From NCBI GenBank assembly GCA_964458495.1, contig CAYWJB010000010.1:62001-126000 (forward strand): DNA of 64,000 nucleotides, written 5' to 3'. The notes under the pieces were generated by a model. It saw only the letters and a program-made list of their open reading frames with translations, was not told where the DNA came from and did no database searches. Position numbers and translations under genes: made by a program. Positions within the stretch are counted from its first letter, which is position 1. Each line of letters begins with the position of its first letter. Of the stretch, positions 45,299 through 54,900 are shown in pieces. The DNA is from JANWVO01 sp964458495 (GTDB lineage: Bacteria; Acidobacteriota; Terriglobia; Bryobacterales; Bryobacteraceae).

Positions 45299-46042
45299 CT
45301 AAAACGGCACCTGCTCGCCGCTCTGATCGCGGACTTCGGGGTCAAGGCCCGTGGGCACGCGCTCGGCAAGCGTGCGGCAGAGTTGGTGATACTGCTGTGC
45401 GCGGCTGGCCTCTTCCGCCGTGAGCTTCCGTACGAACTTGAGCTGCGCTTTGCCGTACTGGATTCCGGCGGCGTTCTGCGCCTTCTCCAGTTCCATGGCG
45501 ATGACGGCCTGGTAGTAGGGAATACCCTGCGTGGTCAGCTTCAGGAAGAACTGCCGCGCGCCCTTGAGACTCGTCGGCGGCAGGGATACGACTTCGGGCA
45601 GCAGCAGGTCGCCGCGCAGGACGAAGAGCTGCTTCACCTGCTTGCATGCCTGGCCCGCGCCCTCCTCGGCGCTGCCGTATTCGGCCAGCGGGCACCGCGA
45701 GCACTCTCCGCCCGGCTTGCCCTTGCCGGTGACGCCATCGGCCGAGGAGCAGTCCGGAGGCTGCTTGCCGCTCGACTTGCCGAAGGCGGTCTTGTAGTAG
45801 ACCCGCGTGTCGCGGGCGTAGACGATGACGCCTTCCAGGCGCGCCAGCGTCTCTTCGCCCTCGAGCGTGGGGACGATCCAGCGCGGGCTTGCGCCGCCCG
45901 AGATCTTCACGCGGGGCAGGTCGAAATCGGAGATGCCGCCGCCCGAGATGTTGGTGGCGATGGCCTCGTTGATCGAGTCCAGGCTGCTTTCCAGCGCCGA
46001 GAGCGCGCGCGGCGTCTGGATTTGAGTGAGTTGGGTCGACAT
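45299..46042 (-). CDS. Uncharacterised phage-like protein with a cysteine cluster
   Basis: A 247-residue protein. Its centre has four to five cysteines in the order DCSSADG, GGECSRCPLAEYG and GQACKQVK, likely to bind zinc, followed by PTSLKGARQFFLKL and a helical C-terminus. Proteins of this layout occur beside SNF2 helicases and VRR-NUC nucleases in phage replication cassettes; a single-strand-binding or annealing role is a guess from context. The ATG at 46042 has GGAGA upstream; the longer frame to 46174 overlaps the next gene. Confidence 0.6.
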   Translation of the reverse strand: MSTQLTQIQTPRALSALESSLDSINEAIATNISGGGISDFDLPRVKISGGASPRWIVPTLEGEETLARLEGVIVYARDTRVYYKTAFGKSSGKQPPDCSSADGVTGKGKPGGECSRCPLAEYGSAEEGAGQACKQVKQLFVLRGDLLLPEVVSLPPTSLKGARQFFLKLTTQGIPYYQAVIAMELEKAQNAAGIQYGKAQLKFVRKLTAEEASRAQQYHQLCRTLAERVPTGLDPEVRDQSGEQVPF

Positions 46043-46056
46043 ATTGTTTCTCCTTG

Positions 46057-46500
46057 TCAGGCTTTCCTGCTGCGCAGGGAATGAACGAACGAAATCTTGA
46101 GGGCATCCGAGAGCGGCGACGGAAGCGCCGTGCGGACGTCCTCTTCCGTGAAGAGCCGGTTCTGCTGCTGGCAACGTAGGCGCGCCTCTTCGGCGACTTC
46201 ACGCACGAACGCGCGCAAGGATTGCGAGTTGTAGTTCTCCGAGACGTACTGGCCGAGCTCGGACTGCTTGAGCGCGGCGATCACCTCGGCGCGATCGTTG
46301 AGCGGACTGGCCTGGATATCCTGGGCGATGTAGACGGTGCGGCCGTCGACCTTCATCGAGGCGACGCCATCGGCCAGGAATTGCGGCACGAGGACCTGCT
46401 CCAGATCGTCGATTCGTGCTGCGAGTGCTTTGAGTTCCGAGTCGAGTTCGCGCTTGCGCGTCTCCAGGCACACGAACTCCTTCAACTGATCCATGTTCAT
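46057..46500 (-). CDS. Uncharacterised coiled-coil element protein
   Basis: A 147-residue protein. Residues 5-40 form a charged helix (ETRKRELDSELKALAARIDD) likely to be a coiled coil; a short beta part follows (SMKVDGRTVYIAQDI) and then another helical region. No family recognised. It lies between the SNF2 helicase gene (20 bases away) and the cysteine-cluster gene (14 bases away) on the same strand. Confidence 0.6.
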   Translation of the reverse strand: MNMDQLKEFVCLETRKRELDSELKALAARIDDLEQVLVPQFLADGVASMKVDGRTVYIAQDIQASPLNDRAEVIAALKQSELGQYVSENYNSQSLRAFVREVAEEARLRCQQQNRLFTEEDVRTALPSPLSDALKISFVHSLRSRKA

Positions 46501-46520
46501 TGCGAGCGTCCTTTCTCCAG

Positions 46521-48182
46521 TCAGGCTTTGATCTCGGCCAAAATGGCCTCGACGACTTCGGCGCGCGCCTCCAGAGCGCGCATGATCTTGCGATCCACCG
46601 TGTTCCGCGCCACCAGGTGGATGTGCTCCACCGGGCGCGTCTGGCCGGGACGGTGAACCCGGCTCAAGGCTTGGTCGTATTCACCCAGCGAGAAGCTGAG
46701 CGAGTAGTAGATCGAGTAGCGGGCACGGGTCAGATCCACGCCGACGCCGCCCGCGCTGATCTGGACAGCCAGTACTTGGGCCTCGCCGTCCTGCCAGCGC
46801 TTCAGCTCGTCCCGACGGCCGGAGAGTTCGAGGCTCTGAAAACCAGCGGTCTTGGCGGCTTCGTGGACCGCATCCAGATCCGCGTGGAACCGGCAGAACA
46901 CCACCACCGGCTCCCCGGCTCCGATATCCTCAAGCGTGTCGGCGAGCAGGTTCTGCTTAGCCGAATCGACGCGGTGGGACAGGCCATCGTCGGTCTTCAC
47001 CGAACCGCCAGCCACCTGCTGCAACCGGAGCAGCTTCACCATGGCGTTAGCGGCGGTGACGCGCCCATCGCGCACCTCGGCGACGAAGTCCTCTTCGAGG
47101 TCGCGGTAGACGCGCAGCGCCTCAGGCGAAAGTTCGCATTCGTAGGTCACGTGCGTTTCGGGCGGCAGGTCGAGGACGTCCTTCGAGACGCGGAACGTGA
47201 TGGTCTTCATGAGGGCTTCGAGTTCATCGAGGTGCTGGAAGCCCGTGACCTGTTTCTTTTGGAAGCCACCCATCACGGCGTACTTCTGGCGGAAGGCGGC
47301 GAACGATGGGCCGAAGATCGTGGGATCGAGAAATCGGAACTGCGCGTAGGCATCGAGTGGCGAGTGCGGCAGCGGCGTGCCGGTGAGCGCCAGGCGCGCG
47401 CGGGCGCGCGATCGGAGCCGCTTGAACGCGAGGCTCGCCTTGCCGCCGGGCGCCTTCAGGCGATGCGATTCGTCGGCGATGACCAGATCCCACTGCTGCT
47501 GTTCCGCCCACTCCGCAAACGGCGCGCGCCAGACCGAGTCGTAGTTGATGATGACGGCCAGGGGCCGACCGGTAGCTTCGGCCAGCCGGAGCTTTTCTTC
47601 GGCGAGCTTCTTCTTGTTGGAGACGCTGCTGACGCTGTCGTCGAGCGAAACCACTATCAGTGGAAGATCCAGGTGCCGCTCGATCTGCTGCTGCCAGACC
47701 GGCACAACCCGCAGTGGGCAGCAGATGAGGACGCGCCGCGCGGCCATCGCGGCCAGCACCATCAGCGCAACGAGCGTCTTGCCGACGCCCATCTCGAGGG
47801 CGAGAAGCGCGGCGCCTCCGCCCCGCAGCAGTCGCTCCATCGCGAACTGGAAAGCCTCGATCTGATGCCGCCAGGGCTTGGTCTTCAGGCCGGACGGCAG
47901 TTCCAGCGCAGGCTCCGGTCGGGGCGCGGGCGCGAGCGAAGCGGCCGACTGGGCCGCCTCAGCCTTTTGCCCAATCAGCGCGGTAAAGCGCTCACTCACT
48001 TCGAGCCGCGGAATTGAGGATCGGATCAGCCGGGCATGTTGCGGCGTCGCGGGGTAGGTCCACACGCGGCGCGGCTTGTCCCAAGATGCGCCTGGGATCC
48101 GCTTGCAGAGGAGCAAGTTCGAGAATGCGGTCCGCAGCAGAATGCGGCCGGCGTCGACGTCGGCGAAGGCAGCTTCAGGCAC
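46521..48182 (-). CDS. SNF2-family DNA-dependent ATPase, phage type
   Basis: A 553-residue SF2 protein. Motif I is ALEMGVGKTLVALMVLA near residue 128, motif II VIADESHRLKAP, motif III LTGTPLPHSPLD. The C-terminal lobe ends with SAGGVGVDLTRARYSIYYS and QALSRVHRPGQTRPV, the SNF2 motif VI. It should translocate on duplex DNA to remodel replication or recombination intermediates. I use the GTG at 48182, which has GGAGG six bases upstream; a GTG at 48203 is possible. Overlaps the HTH gene by eight bases. Confidence 0.88.
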   Translation of the reverse strand: MPEAAFADVDAGRILLRTAFSNLLLCKRIPGASWDKPRRVWTYPATPQHARLIRSSIPRLEVSERFTALIGQKAEAAQSAASLAPAPRPEPALELPSGLKTKPWRHQIEAFQFAMERLLRGGGAALLALEMGVGKTLVALMVLAAMAARRVLICCPLRVVPVWQQQIERHLDLPLIVVSLDDSVSSVSNKKKLAEEKLRLAEATGRPLAVIINYDSVWRAPFAEWAEQQQWDLVIADESHRLKAPGGKASLAFKRLRSRARARLALTGTPLPHSPLDAYAQFRFLDPTIFGPSFAAFRQKYAVMGGFQKKQVTGFQHLDELEALMKTITFRVSKDVLDLPPETHVTYECELSPEALRVYRDLEEDFVAEVRDGRVTAANAMVKLLRLQQVAGGSVKTDDGLSHRVDSAKQNLLADTLEDIGAGEPVVVFCRFHADLDAVHEAAKTAGFQSLELSGRRDELKRWQDGEAQVLAVQISAGGVGVDLTRARYSIYYSLSFSLGEYDQALSRVHRPGQTRPVEHIHLVARNTVDRKIMRALEARAEVVEAILAEIKA

Positions 48183-48432
48183 GGGAAGCCTCCTCGGCGA
48201 CACCCTCGCCGCCGGCGGGACGGCTGTTCAGCCAGTCCTGGACGTCCGACGGGGAGTAGCGAACGAGTTGGCCGACCTTGCGGTAGCGCGGCCCCTTCCC
48301 TTCACCGCGCCAGTAACGCAGCGTGGCGACGGAGACGCGAATCCACCGCGCCACATCCCGCTCATCCAGCAGGGTTTCGATCTGCCGATGCCCCGCCTCG
48401 CGGCCCTCAAGGTGTTTTCGAATCGCTTCCAC
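48175..48432 (-). CDS. AlpA/MerR-like helix-turn-helix protein (excisionase-type)
   Basis: An 85-residue protein. LLDERDVARWIRVSVATLRYWRGEGKGPRYRKVGQLVRYS (residues 21-60) is the winged HTH of the AlpA/Xis group, shown here only by name of its key WRGEGKGP and VGQLVRYS parts. Such small proteins bend att DNA for excision or switch on integrase genes. It begins with GTG and appears to be the first gene of the operon that ends in the integrase. Confidence 0.7.
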   Translation of the reverse strand: MEAIRKHLEGREAGHRQIETLLDERDVARWIRVSVATLRYWRGEGKGPRYRKVGQLVRYSPSDVQDWLNSRPAGGEGVAEEASRA

Positions 48433-48498
48433 GCGCCCATCATCGGGCGAGTGGCCTATTGGGGATCAATATTGGGGGTGTTGGTGGAGATTTGGTGC

Positions 48499-49365
48499 TC
48501 AGTCCACGCGGGTTCTGAAGCCGCGCTGAAGCAGTTTCTCGATCCGATTCGCCCTGTCGCCCCCGTTTGGAATCAGCGGACTGCCATTCTTCCATCGGCT
48601 CAGGTCGCCTCTATCGACGTTGGCCCAGAAGCAGACTTGGGCCACGGTGCAGTCGTGGTCTGCGCAATAACGCTTGATCAACGCGTCCCTCTCTTCGGGC
48701 GGCGTGGGCGTTGGCGGCCCGTCAAAAGCCTCGGCCTTCTGTCGGTAAAGATCGGTGAAGACATCGAATTCAACCTTGAGGTCTCCATTGAGTTGAACCC
48801 ACTCGCTGAGCCGGAAGAACACGCGGCCGGATTCGTGCCATTCAGCGTCCCTCGGCAGTCGATCTGGGCACACGATGATCGGAGCTGGCGAACCGGCAAG
48901 CCTTGGCGCCGACCGCAACGCATCCACACTGTCTGGCCAGTCGATCCCCTGCATGAGGAAGAACTCCGCGAGCCGCCCATCCACTCGCCTACGCCCAAGC
49001 AGCCAAATCCTGCCCGGAATGACCGTTTGAATCCCGCCCGTGAGGCCTAGTTGCGCTACCACGTGCCGGCCGAGCACTTCGAAATCAAGCTGCCATTGCT
49101 GGAGGCGCTCTGCCGCGATCCGCATCAGTCCGTGCTCACCGCAGTAGACACGTGGCTCCGGACCGATGTCCGAAATGACTTCCGCGTAAGAGCCATCCGG
49201 GCACAGCTCGCAGATTACGTACTCGGCATCCTCGATCCGCCGCAGGAGGCCGAGTTGGAAGATCGCCTCCCGGTCTGGCGCAGGCCATTGGCGAGTCTCG
49301 TCCCAGGCGATCACGTGGCCCGCCAGGTCAGTTCGTTTGAGGAGCTGCACCAGCGGCTTGTCCAC
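48499..49365 (-). CDS. Uncharacterised protein with C-terminal HTH-like region
   Basis: A 288-residue protein. The N-terminal part has paired cysteines (VICELCPDG, RVYCGEHG) that may bind metal. The C-terminal 70 residues (RYCADHDCTVAQVCFWANV then DRGDLSRWKNGS) look like a helix-turn-helix of the XRE style. No family recognised. The gene overlaps the next upstream gene by 38 bases, so both are probably expressed together. Confidence 0.55.
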   Translation of the reverse strand: MDKPLVQLLKRTDLAGHVIAWDETRQWPAPDREAIFQLGLLRRIEDAEYVICELCPDGSYAEVISDIGPEPRVYCGEHGLMRIAAERLQQWQLDFEVLGRHVVAQLGLTGGIQTVIPGRIWLLGRRRVDGRLAEFFLMQGIDWPDSVDALRSAPRLAGSPAPIIVCPDRLPRDAEWHESGRVFFRLSEWVQLNGDLKVEFDVFTDLYRQKAEAFDGPPTPTPPEERDALIKRYCADHDCTVAQVCFWANVDRGDLSRWKNGSPLIPNGGDRANRIEKLLQRGFRTRVD

Positions 49366-50515
49366 GAACCACCCCCGATCGTTTTAGGCAAGTGCGGATC
49401 TTGTTGTGCGCCAACGTGTCTTTGAGATTGCAGGTGTTGGCCGAACTGATCTGGAATGTCACGGTCGACGATCGCTGGGTGCCGTTGGCCACCCGGGCAC
49501 GAATGGTCACGTGCTCCACCGCGAGATTGCCAAGCGGCAGCTCCGATTCATTCAGCCCTCGACGAATGAAGCTGTGCAGTTGGGGCTTCTTTTCACGCGG
49601 TAACGTGCCGAACGTGATCCGCCCGCCGTCGGTGCCTGGAGCCGCGAGCCGCATCGAGAGGAGCTCCATCGACTTGACCCCGTTCTCACGATCAATCTTG
49701 AACTGAAAGCTTGGATCCTTTAGTTTGTCCAGGTCGAACACCAACTGCTCTTCGAGCGGCAACGTGACATTTTGCCGCAGGATCGTTGTGACGAACTCCT
49801 GCGCCAAGCTCCGGCGCAGCTCCCTGGCGCCTTCGGCATATATCTCGAAAGCGCCGCTGGCGGGCTCGTACCGATAGACGACGTCGAAAGCGCGCTGCTG
49901 CGTGGTCCGCTTTAACTGGTTCGACCCCTCGAAATGGACCACGGATTCCGGATGGTCCGAGATGTAGATCATGATGTAGAGAACATCGCCGCGCCAGTGC
50001 GCCTCGACCTCACTGTACTCGCCCCGGTCGTCGAGTTCTTGGTAGCGCGCAACGACCGCATTCTTGAGAGTCGCGAGCGATTCTGGATCGAGCGCCGGTT
50101 CGACCGCAGGTACGTCTTGCCGTGGCTGCCAGTAGCGCTTCAGTCCATCCGCCCAAGCAAAGTGGCTGGCGACAAGGAAGACATCTGGATGTGCGAGCAG
50201 CACGCGGAAGACCTTGTCGGCGATGCTCCCTTTGCCCATTGACGCGGCGACGTCCTCCCGGCTCGGCCCTGAGGCGTCGAGCAATGTCTGGAGCCCACGG
50301 CGGGAGCAAAGACCATAGACAGTCTCGAAGTCAACCCAGGCGAGTTGGCGCTCCTGGCTGGGCAGTGCCTTACACGCGGAGTAGAGAGGCTCGACCGATT
50401 CGCCGAGCCCTTCCCAATCGAAGCCCAAGAGCAGGCGGCGCTGCTCGAAGTAGGTGTGCAACAACGGCAACGAGACAAGGTGAAGAAAATGGCGCGGTGT
50501 GAATTCCATCCGCAT
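49328..50515 (-). CDS. Uncharacterised protein next to the XRE-ImmA gene
   Basis: A 395-residue protein starting MRMEFTPRHFLHLVSLP. Alternating strands and helices in the middle (VLYIMIYISDHPESVVHFEG, FDVVYRYEPASGAFEIY) suggest a globular domain; there are no membrane segments or familiar motifs. The C-terminus holds a CNLKDT...IRTCLKRSG pair of cysteines. It is divergent from the XRE-ImmA gene and shares its promoter region, so that regulator may control it. AGGGG lies 9 bases before the ATG. Confidence 0.55.
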   Translation of the reverse strand: MRMEFTPRHFLHLVSLPLLHTYFEQRRLLLGFDWEGLGESVEPLYSACKALPSQERQLAWVDFETVYGLCSRRGLQTLLDASGPSREDVAASMGKGSIADKVFRVLLAHPDVFLVASHFAWADGLKRYWQPRQDVPAVEPALDPESLATLKNAVVARYQELDDRGEYSEVEAHWRGDVLYIMIYISDHPESVVHFEGSNQLKRTTQQRAFDVVYRYEPASGAFEIYAEGARELRRSLAQEFVTTILRQNVTLPLEEQLVFDLDKLKDPSFQFKIDRENGVKSMELLSMRLAAPGTDGGRITFGTLPREKKPQLHSFIRRGLNESELPLGNLAVEHVTIRARVANGTQRSSTVTFQISSANTCNLKDTLAHNKIRTCLKRSGVVRGQAAGAAPQTN

Positions 50516-50584
50516 GATCGACCCCTGAATCGGTGGTTGAGATCCGCAAAGGCGGAAACCCGATCATAACACGCGCTTCCGTAT

Positions 50585-50603
50585 CTTTACAACGCATGTA
50601 AAG
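50585..50603. promoter_or_regulatory. Inverted repeat in the divergent promoter of the XRE-ImmA gene
   Basis: Perfect seven-base arms CTTTACA and TGTAAAG flank ACGCA. The left arm contains TTTACA, a reasonable -35 element, with TAACCT 17 bases on. This is where an XRE repressor would bind to control both its own gene and the divergent 395-residue gene. Confidence 0.55.
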
Positions 50604-50651
50604 CGTGATAACCTTGCCCTGATTGAGCGCATAAGGAGAAAGGAACCTGCC

Positions 50652-51881
50652 ATGGCCGTGAGCCCTCAGGAGATGGGGCGGAGGTTGCGCGCGGCGCGCG
50701 AATCGTGCGGACTGACGCAAGAGGATGTGGCGCGGCGCCTTGGCGTCTCCCGACCGACGGTCGCCCAGATCGAACTTGGCAACCGTGCCGTCACCACGAT
50801 CGAATTGGACAAGCTTGCTTACTTGTTCGGCCGCGACATCCAGGAGTTCCTGGCCGACGATTTCGAGGAAGAAGACGCCCTGGCTGTCCTTTTCCGCGCG
50901 GAGCCGGAGATCGCCCTCCACGAGGATGTTGCTGACCGCCTGCGGTCCTGCATCGCACTGGGCCGCGAGGTGACGAATCTCGAAGTTCTCCTTGGAATTG
51001 ATCGTGAACTGGCGGGCGCTGTGAGCTATCAGGTATCGGCGCCCCGTTCACGGTGGGATGCCATCCAGCAAGGCGAACGCGCGGCTGAGCAAGAGCGCCG
51101 GCGGCTTGGCCTCGGTTGGGCTCCCTGTCCACCGTTGCCGGAACTGCTAGAGACGCAGGGCGTTCGCACCGGGATCGTGGATCTGCCCCAGGAAATCTCG
51201 GGAATCACGATCAGCAATCAGAGAGTCGGCCTGTTCATCGTGGCCAACCGGCAGCACGCTCCGGCGCGTCGCCGGTTTTCGTTCGCGCATGAGTACGCCC
51301 ACGTGCTTTTCGACCGGCGCATGAAGGGCATTGTCACCCGCGCCTCCGACCGGGACGAGTTGGTAGAGGTCCGCGCGAATGCGTTCGCCGCGGCTTTCCT
51401 GATGCCACCGGAAGGGATCCGGCAATTCGTGAGCGCTCTCGGCAAGGGCCAGCCCAGCCGCGCGATCGCTCAAGTTTTCGATGAGGCAGGCGCGGTCCAG
51501 GCCGAGGGGCGCGCGGCACCGGGCAGCCAAGATCTTCAGCTCTATGATCTAGTGCACATCGCCCACTATTTCGGAGTCAGCCGGCTTGCCGCGCTGTTCC
51601 GGCTCCGAAACCTCAAGGTGGTCACTCAGGCAGAATTCGAGGAGTTGAAGGCCGCTGATGACGCAGGTTTAGGGAGCGAGTTGGCCCGGCTGCTCAGCTT
51701 GCCAGACACGGAGGGGGATGATGCAGATGGTTTCCGGCACCGCGTCCTCAGTCTGGCATTAGAGGCGTACCGGCGGGAGTTAATTACGCGCGCCAAGCTC
51801 ATGGAGATTGCGCAACTGGTGTCTGTGGACACCGATGAAGCTCGACAGTTGCTCGGGCATACTGGGTTGGCAGGGGGATAA
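50652..51881 (+). CDS. XRE-family regulator with ImmA/IrrE metallopeptidase domain
   Basis: A 409-residue protein. The N-terminal HTH (residues 8-62: LRAARESCGLTQEDVARRLG then SRPTVAQIELGNR) binds DNA. The ImmA/IrrE domain carries the zinc motif HEYAH in SFAHEYAHVLFDR near residue 217, with a downstream glutamate. In ICEBs1 and phages such proteases cut a repressor when damage or infection is sensed; here both functions are in one chain. The start has AAGGAGAAAGG upstream. It precedes the dpd genes by 111 bases on the same strand. Confidence 0.88.
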   Translation: MAVSPQEMGRRLRAARESCGLTQEDVARRLGVSRPTVAQIELGNRAVTTIELDKLAYLFGRDIQEFLADDFEEEDALAVLFRAEPEIALHEDVADRLRSCIALGREVTNLEVLLGIDRELAGAVSYQVSAPRSRWDAIQQGERAAEQERRRLGLGWAPCPPLPELLETQGVRTGIVDLPQEISGITISNQRVGLFIVANRQHAPARRRFSFAHEYAHVLFDRRMKGIVTRASDRDELVEVRANAFAAAFLMPPEGIRQFVSALGKGQPSRAIAQVFDEAGAVQAEGRAAPGSQDLQLYDLVHIAHYFGVSRLAALFRLRNLKVVTQAEFEELKAADDAGLGSELARLLSLPDTEGDDADGFRHRVLSLALEAYRRELITRAKLMEIAQLVSVDTDEARQLLGHTGLAGG

Positions 51882-51958
51882 CCCTCGGAGGGTGTCTCTC
51901 GGCAGGTTGTCTTGTGGATTACGGTGAAAGATGCTCCAGTCGGCTGGCATGCGCTACC

Positions 51959-51984
51959 AATCGCCGTCCTTAGAATCGGCGATT
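51959..51984. promoter_or_regulatory. Perfect inverted repeat just before dpdE
   Basis: Eight-base arms AATCGCCG and CGGCGATT are separated by 10 bases. It ends 8 bases before the first possible dpdE start codon. It could be an operator controlling the dpd operon or a hairpin in its leader. Confidence 0.5.
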
Positions 51985-51992
51985 CGTGATAG

Positions 51993-54900
51993 ATGAGAAC
52001 TCTGCGAACACTGCGAGGAATACTAACGGCTCCAATGGTCAATCGTCTGGTTCGGCACGAGCATTTTGGAGAAGGGCGGGTTGTCGCCTTCGAGAATGGA
52101 ATCCTGAAGATCCGCTTCTTTGAGCGGTCCGGTGCAGAGGCGGAACAAGTTTTCGCCAGCACAGCTATTGGGGAGGGGCTCCTCACTCCAGTGCTTCTGG
52201 AGAAGGGACGCCGCTGCCTGGGTCCGCTCGGCCCATGCGAGGTAAAACGGGCACTGCCAGACCGCGATACTGGACTGTACGCCTACGATGTCACCTACGA
52301 CAACGGAGCCACAGCAGTCTGTGGTGAAACCGAGTTGGACCCGGTTCCGGCTACTGCCTTTCCCACACCGAGTTCGCGTCTGGCGGTTCGCGAAATCGGG
52401 CACCTTCTGCAGTTCCAGGCACGAGAGGTTTTCCGGAATACCTGTGCCCACAACCTCCGCCAAGGCGGAAGACTGGCTGCACTGCTGGCAGCGCGCGTCG
52501 ATCTGCATGCGCACCAAGCTTTTGTGGCGGGGACGATACTCGATGACCGGCGGCGGCGATACATTCTGGCTGACGAAGTAGGCCTGGGAAAAACGATCGA
52601 GGCTGGCGTAGTCGTTCACGACGTGCTGACGGGCAATCCCGATGCACGCGTCCTGATTATCTGTCCGGGCACGTTGACCCAGCAGTGGTTCTGCGAGATC
52701 TACTCGAAGTTCGGGGGGCAGGTGTTTACTCTCCTCGATCTCCATACCGAATCAAGTATCCGCTGGGACACAATCCGGCACGTGATTGTATCCATGGGAC
52801 AGGTTTTGCAGTTCGCGGCAGAGCCCTTGCTGAAAGCAACTTGGGACTTGGTCGTAATCGACGAGTGTCATCACGTGCTGACGGCGCCGGTGCTCTACGA
52901 GTTCGCCACTTTGCTGTCTCGCAATTGCCGATCGTTGTTGCTGCTGAGCGCGATACCAGCCCAGCAGCGAGAAGACGAGTATTTCAAATTGCTCGCTCTT
53001 CTTGAACCAGAGAAATTCGATCCAACTTCACCGCAGGCTGTGGCTGCGTTTCGGGAGCTGTTTGACAATCAAGGGCCACTCAGCCGACGGTTGCAACCGC
53101 TAATTATCCGGCTCCGCGGGATTCAGAGCGGGGACTTTTCGCCCGAGGATGTAGTACGCCAAGCGCGTCGCCTGTTGGAATTGCCAATCCTCGCACGGGA
53201 CCAGCAACTGGCGAAACTATATGAGAAGTTGGTCGCCGCCGGTCCTGATCTGCCTGTTGTGACCCAGGAGATCATAGACTATGTGGCCGACCGTTACCGC
53301 GTCTACCGCCGGATTCTGCGTAATCGACGTGCGTCACTTCAACGGGACGCGAAGATTGATGTGGTCATCCGGAGCCTTGACCTGCGACCATATCCACCCG
53401 GGGATCTGGAGCGAAACGCGATCGACGCGGTGGAGACGCTACTTACTGCCGCCTGGCGGGAAGGGACGGAAGTGGACCTCATTGTTGCCCTGGCGCGAAC
53501 AATCTGGCAAAGCCTGGCCTCGAGCGACTGCGCTCTAGACTTGCTGCGCGGGATCGCCCATACGACGCCGGGACGTTTGAACCAAAAGGTTCGCGATTTC
53601 CTAGCGCTCGGGTCACTGCTCGGGTATGAGGAGTGGCAGGACTACATGGCCCTGCTACAAACGGCAGGGGCCTCGATCCTTGATCGACCTCTACTTTCTT
53701 CAGCGATTGACGCCTTGACCCTCTGGAACGACTCAGGGGAGCAAGAGGCACGATACCGACACCTGACCACCATCCTCCGCCAGTTGTGGCGACAGAACAG
53801 CAGTGCAAAACTTCTCGTCTTTGCCGGGCACCCAAACCTGGCGGAAGAGGTGGCGGTGGCGTTGGCCGCCGAGTTCGGTGACGCTGCGGTCGCATCCTTT
53901 CGCGCGGATATGAGCCGCGAGCAGAAAGAGGAGGCTGCAAGCCGTTTCCGCCGCGACTCCGCTACTCGAGTTCTCATGAGCGATGAAACCGGAGGCGAAG
54001 GACGGAATTTCGAGTTTGCTGACGCAGTAGTGCACTATGACACGCCTTGGCACGTCTCCCGAGTGGAACAGCGGATTGGGCGGTTGGACCGTATCGGCCG
54101 GACACGGTTCAGGCGCGATGTAGTATCTGTGGTGATATGCCCGTCCGGTACTGTCGAGGAAGCGCTAATCCGTTGCTATGACAAAGGCTTGAAGGTGTAT
54201 CAAGAATCCATCAGCGGCCTTGAGTTTTCGCTCCGCCAGCAGGAATCGCAACTGGTCACTGCCGCGCTTTCTGGTGGGGTAGAAGGATTGAATGCTACAG
54301 TCCCGTGCCTCGCCGAGGTCGCGCGGAACGAACGCGCTCGGGATGAATACGACGCCCTACTGGATTGGGCGTCCTTCGACGAGGACCGAGCCCAGCGCTT
54401 CTTGTCGGTGCGCAGTCGGCCGGAGGTCGAACGGGCAATGGAAGCTGCTTTCGTGGAGTACTACCAAAACGTCGCGAAATCCAAGGCCGTGCGACCGTAT
54501 GCCGATGAACGCTCACCGGCGGGCCTGTGGGAGTTTCAATTGGACGCGGTTAGACCGGGGATTTTAGCGCCAGAAGCCAGCGGCACCGTGTGCGGCACAT
54601 TCCGGCGGGATGTCGCGCAACTCCGGCTTGATCGCGCATTTTTCCAGGTTGGCAATCCGTTTTTCGACGCTCTATCCCGAGCAGCCCATCGTCACCCTGC
54701 CTTTCGGACGTACGCGGTCCAATGCCGGGCCGCCGGACGCCAACCGTGGGCGGGGTTTGAATTTGTCTTTTCTTGCGAGCCAAATCTTGAGCGCCTGCAT
54801 GGTCGAACCGACCTAACAAACTTGATACTGTCATATTTCCCGTCAACTCCCATCCACATCTTCCTTGATCTTGAAGGGCAGGAGGGCGATGGGAATGATC

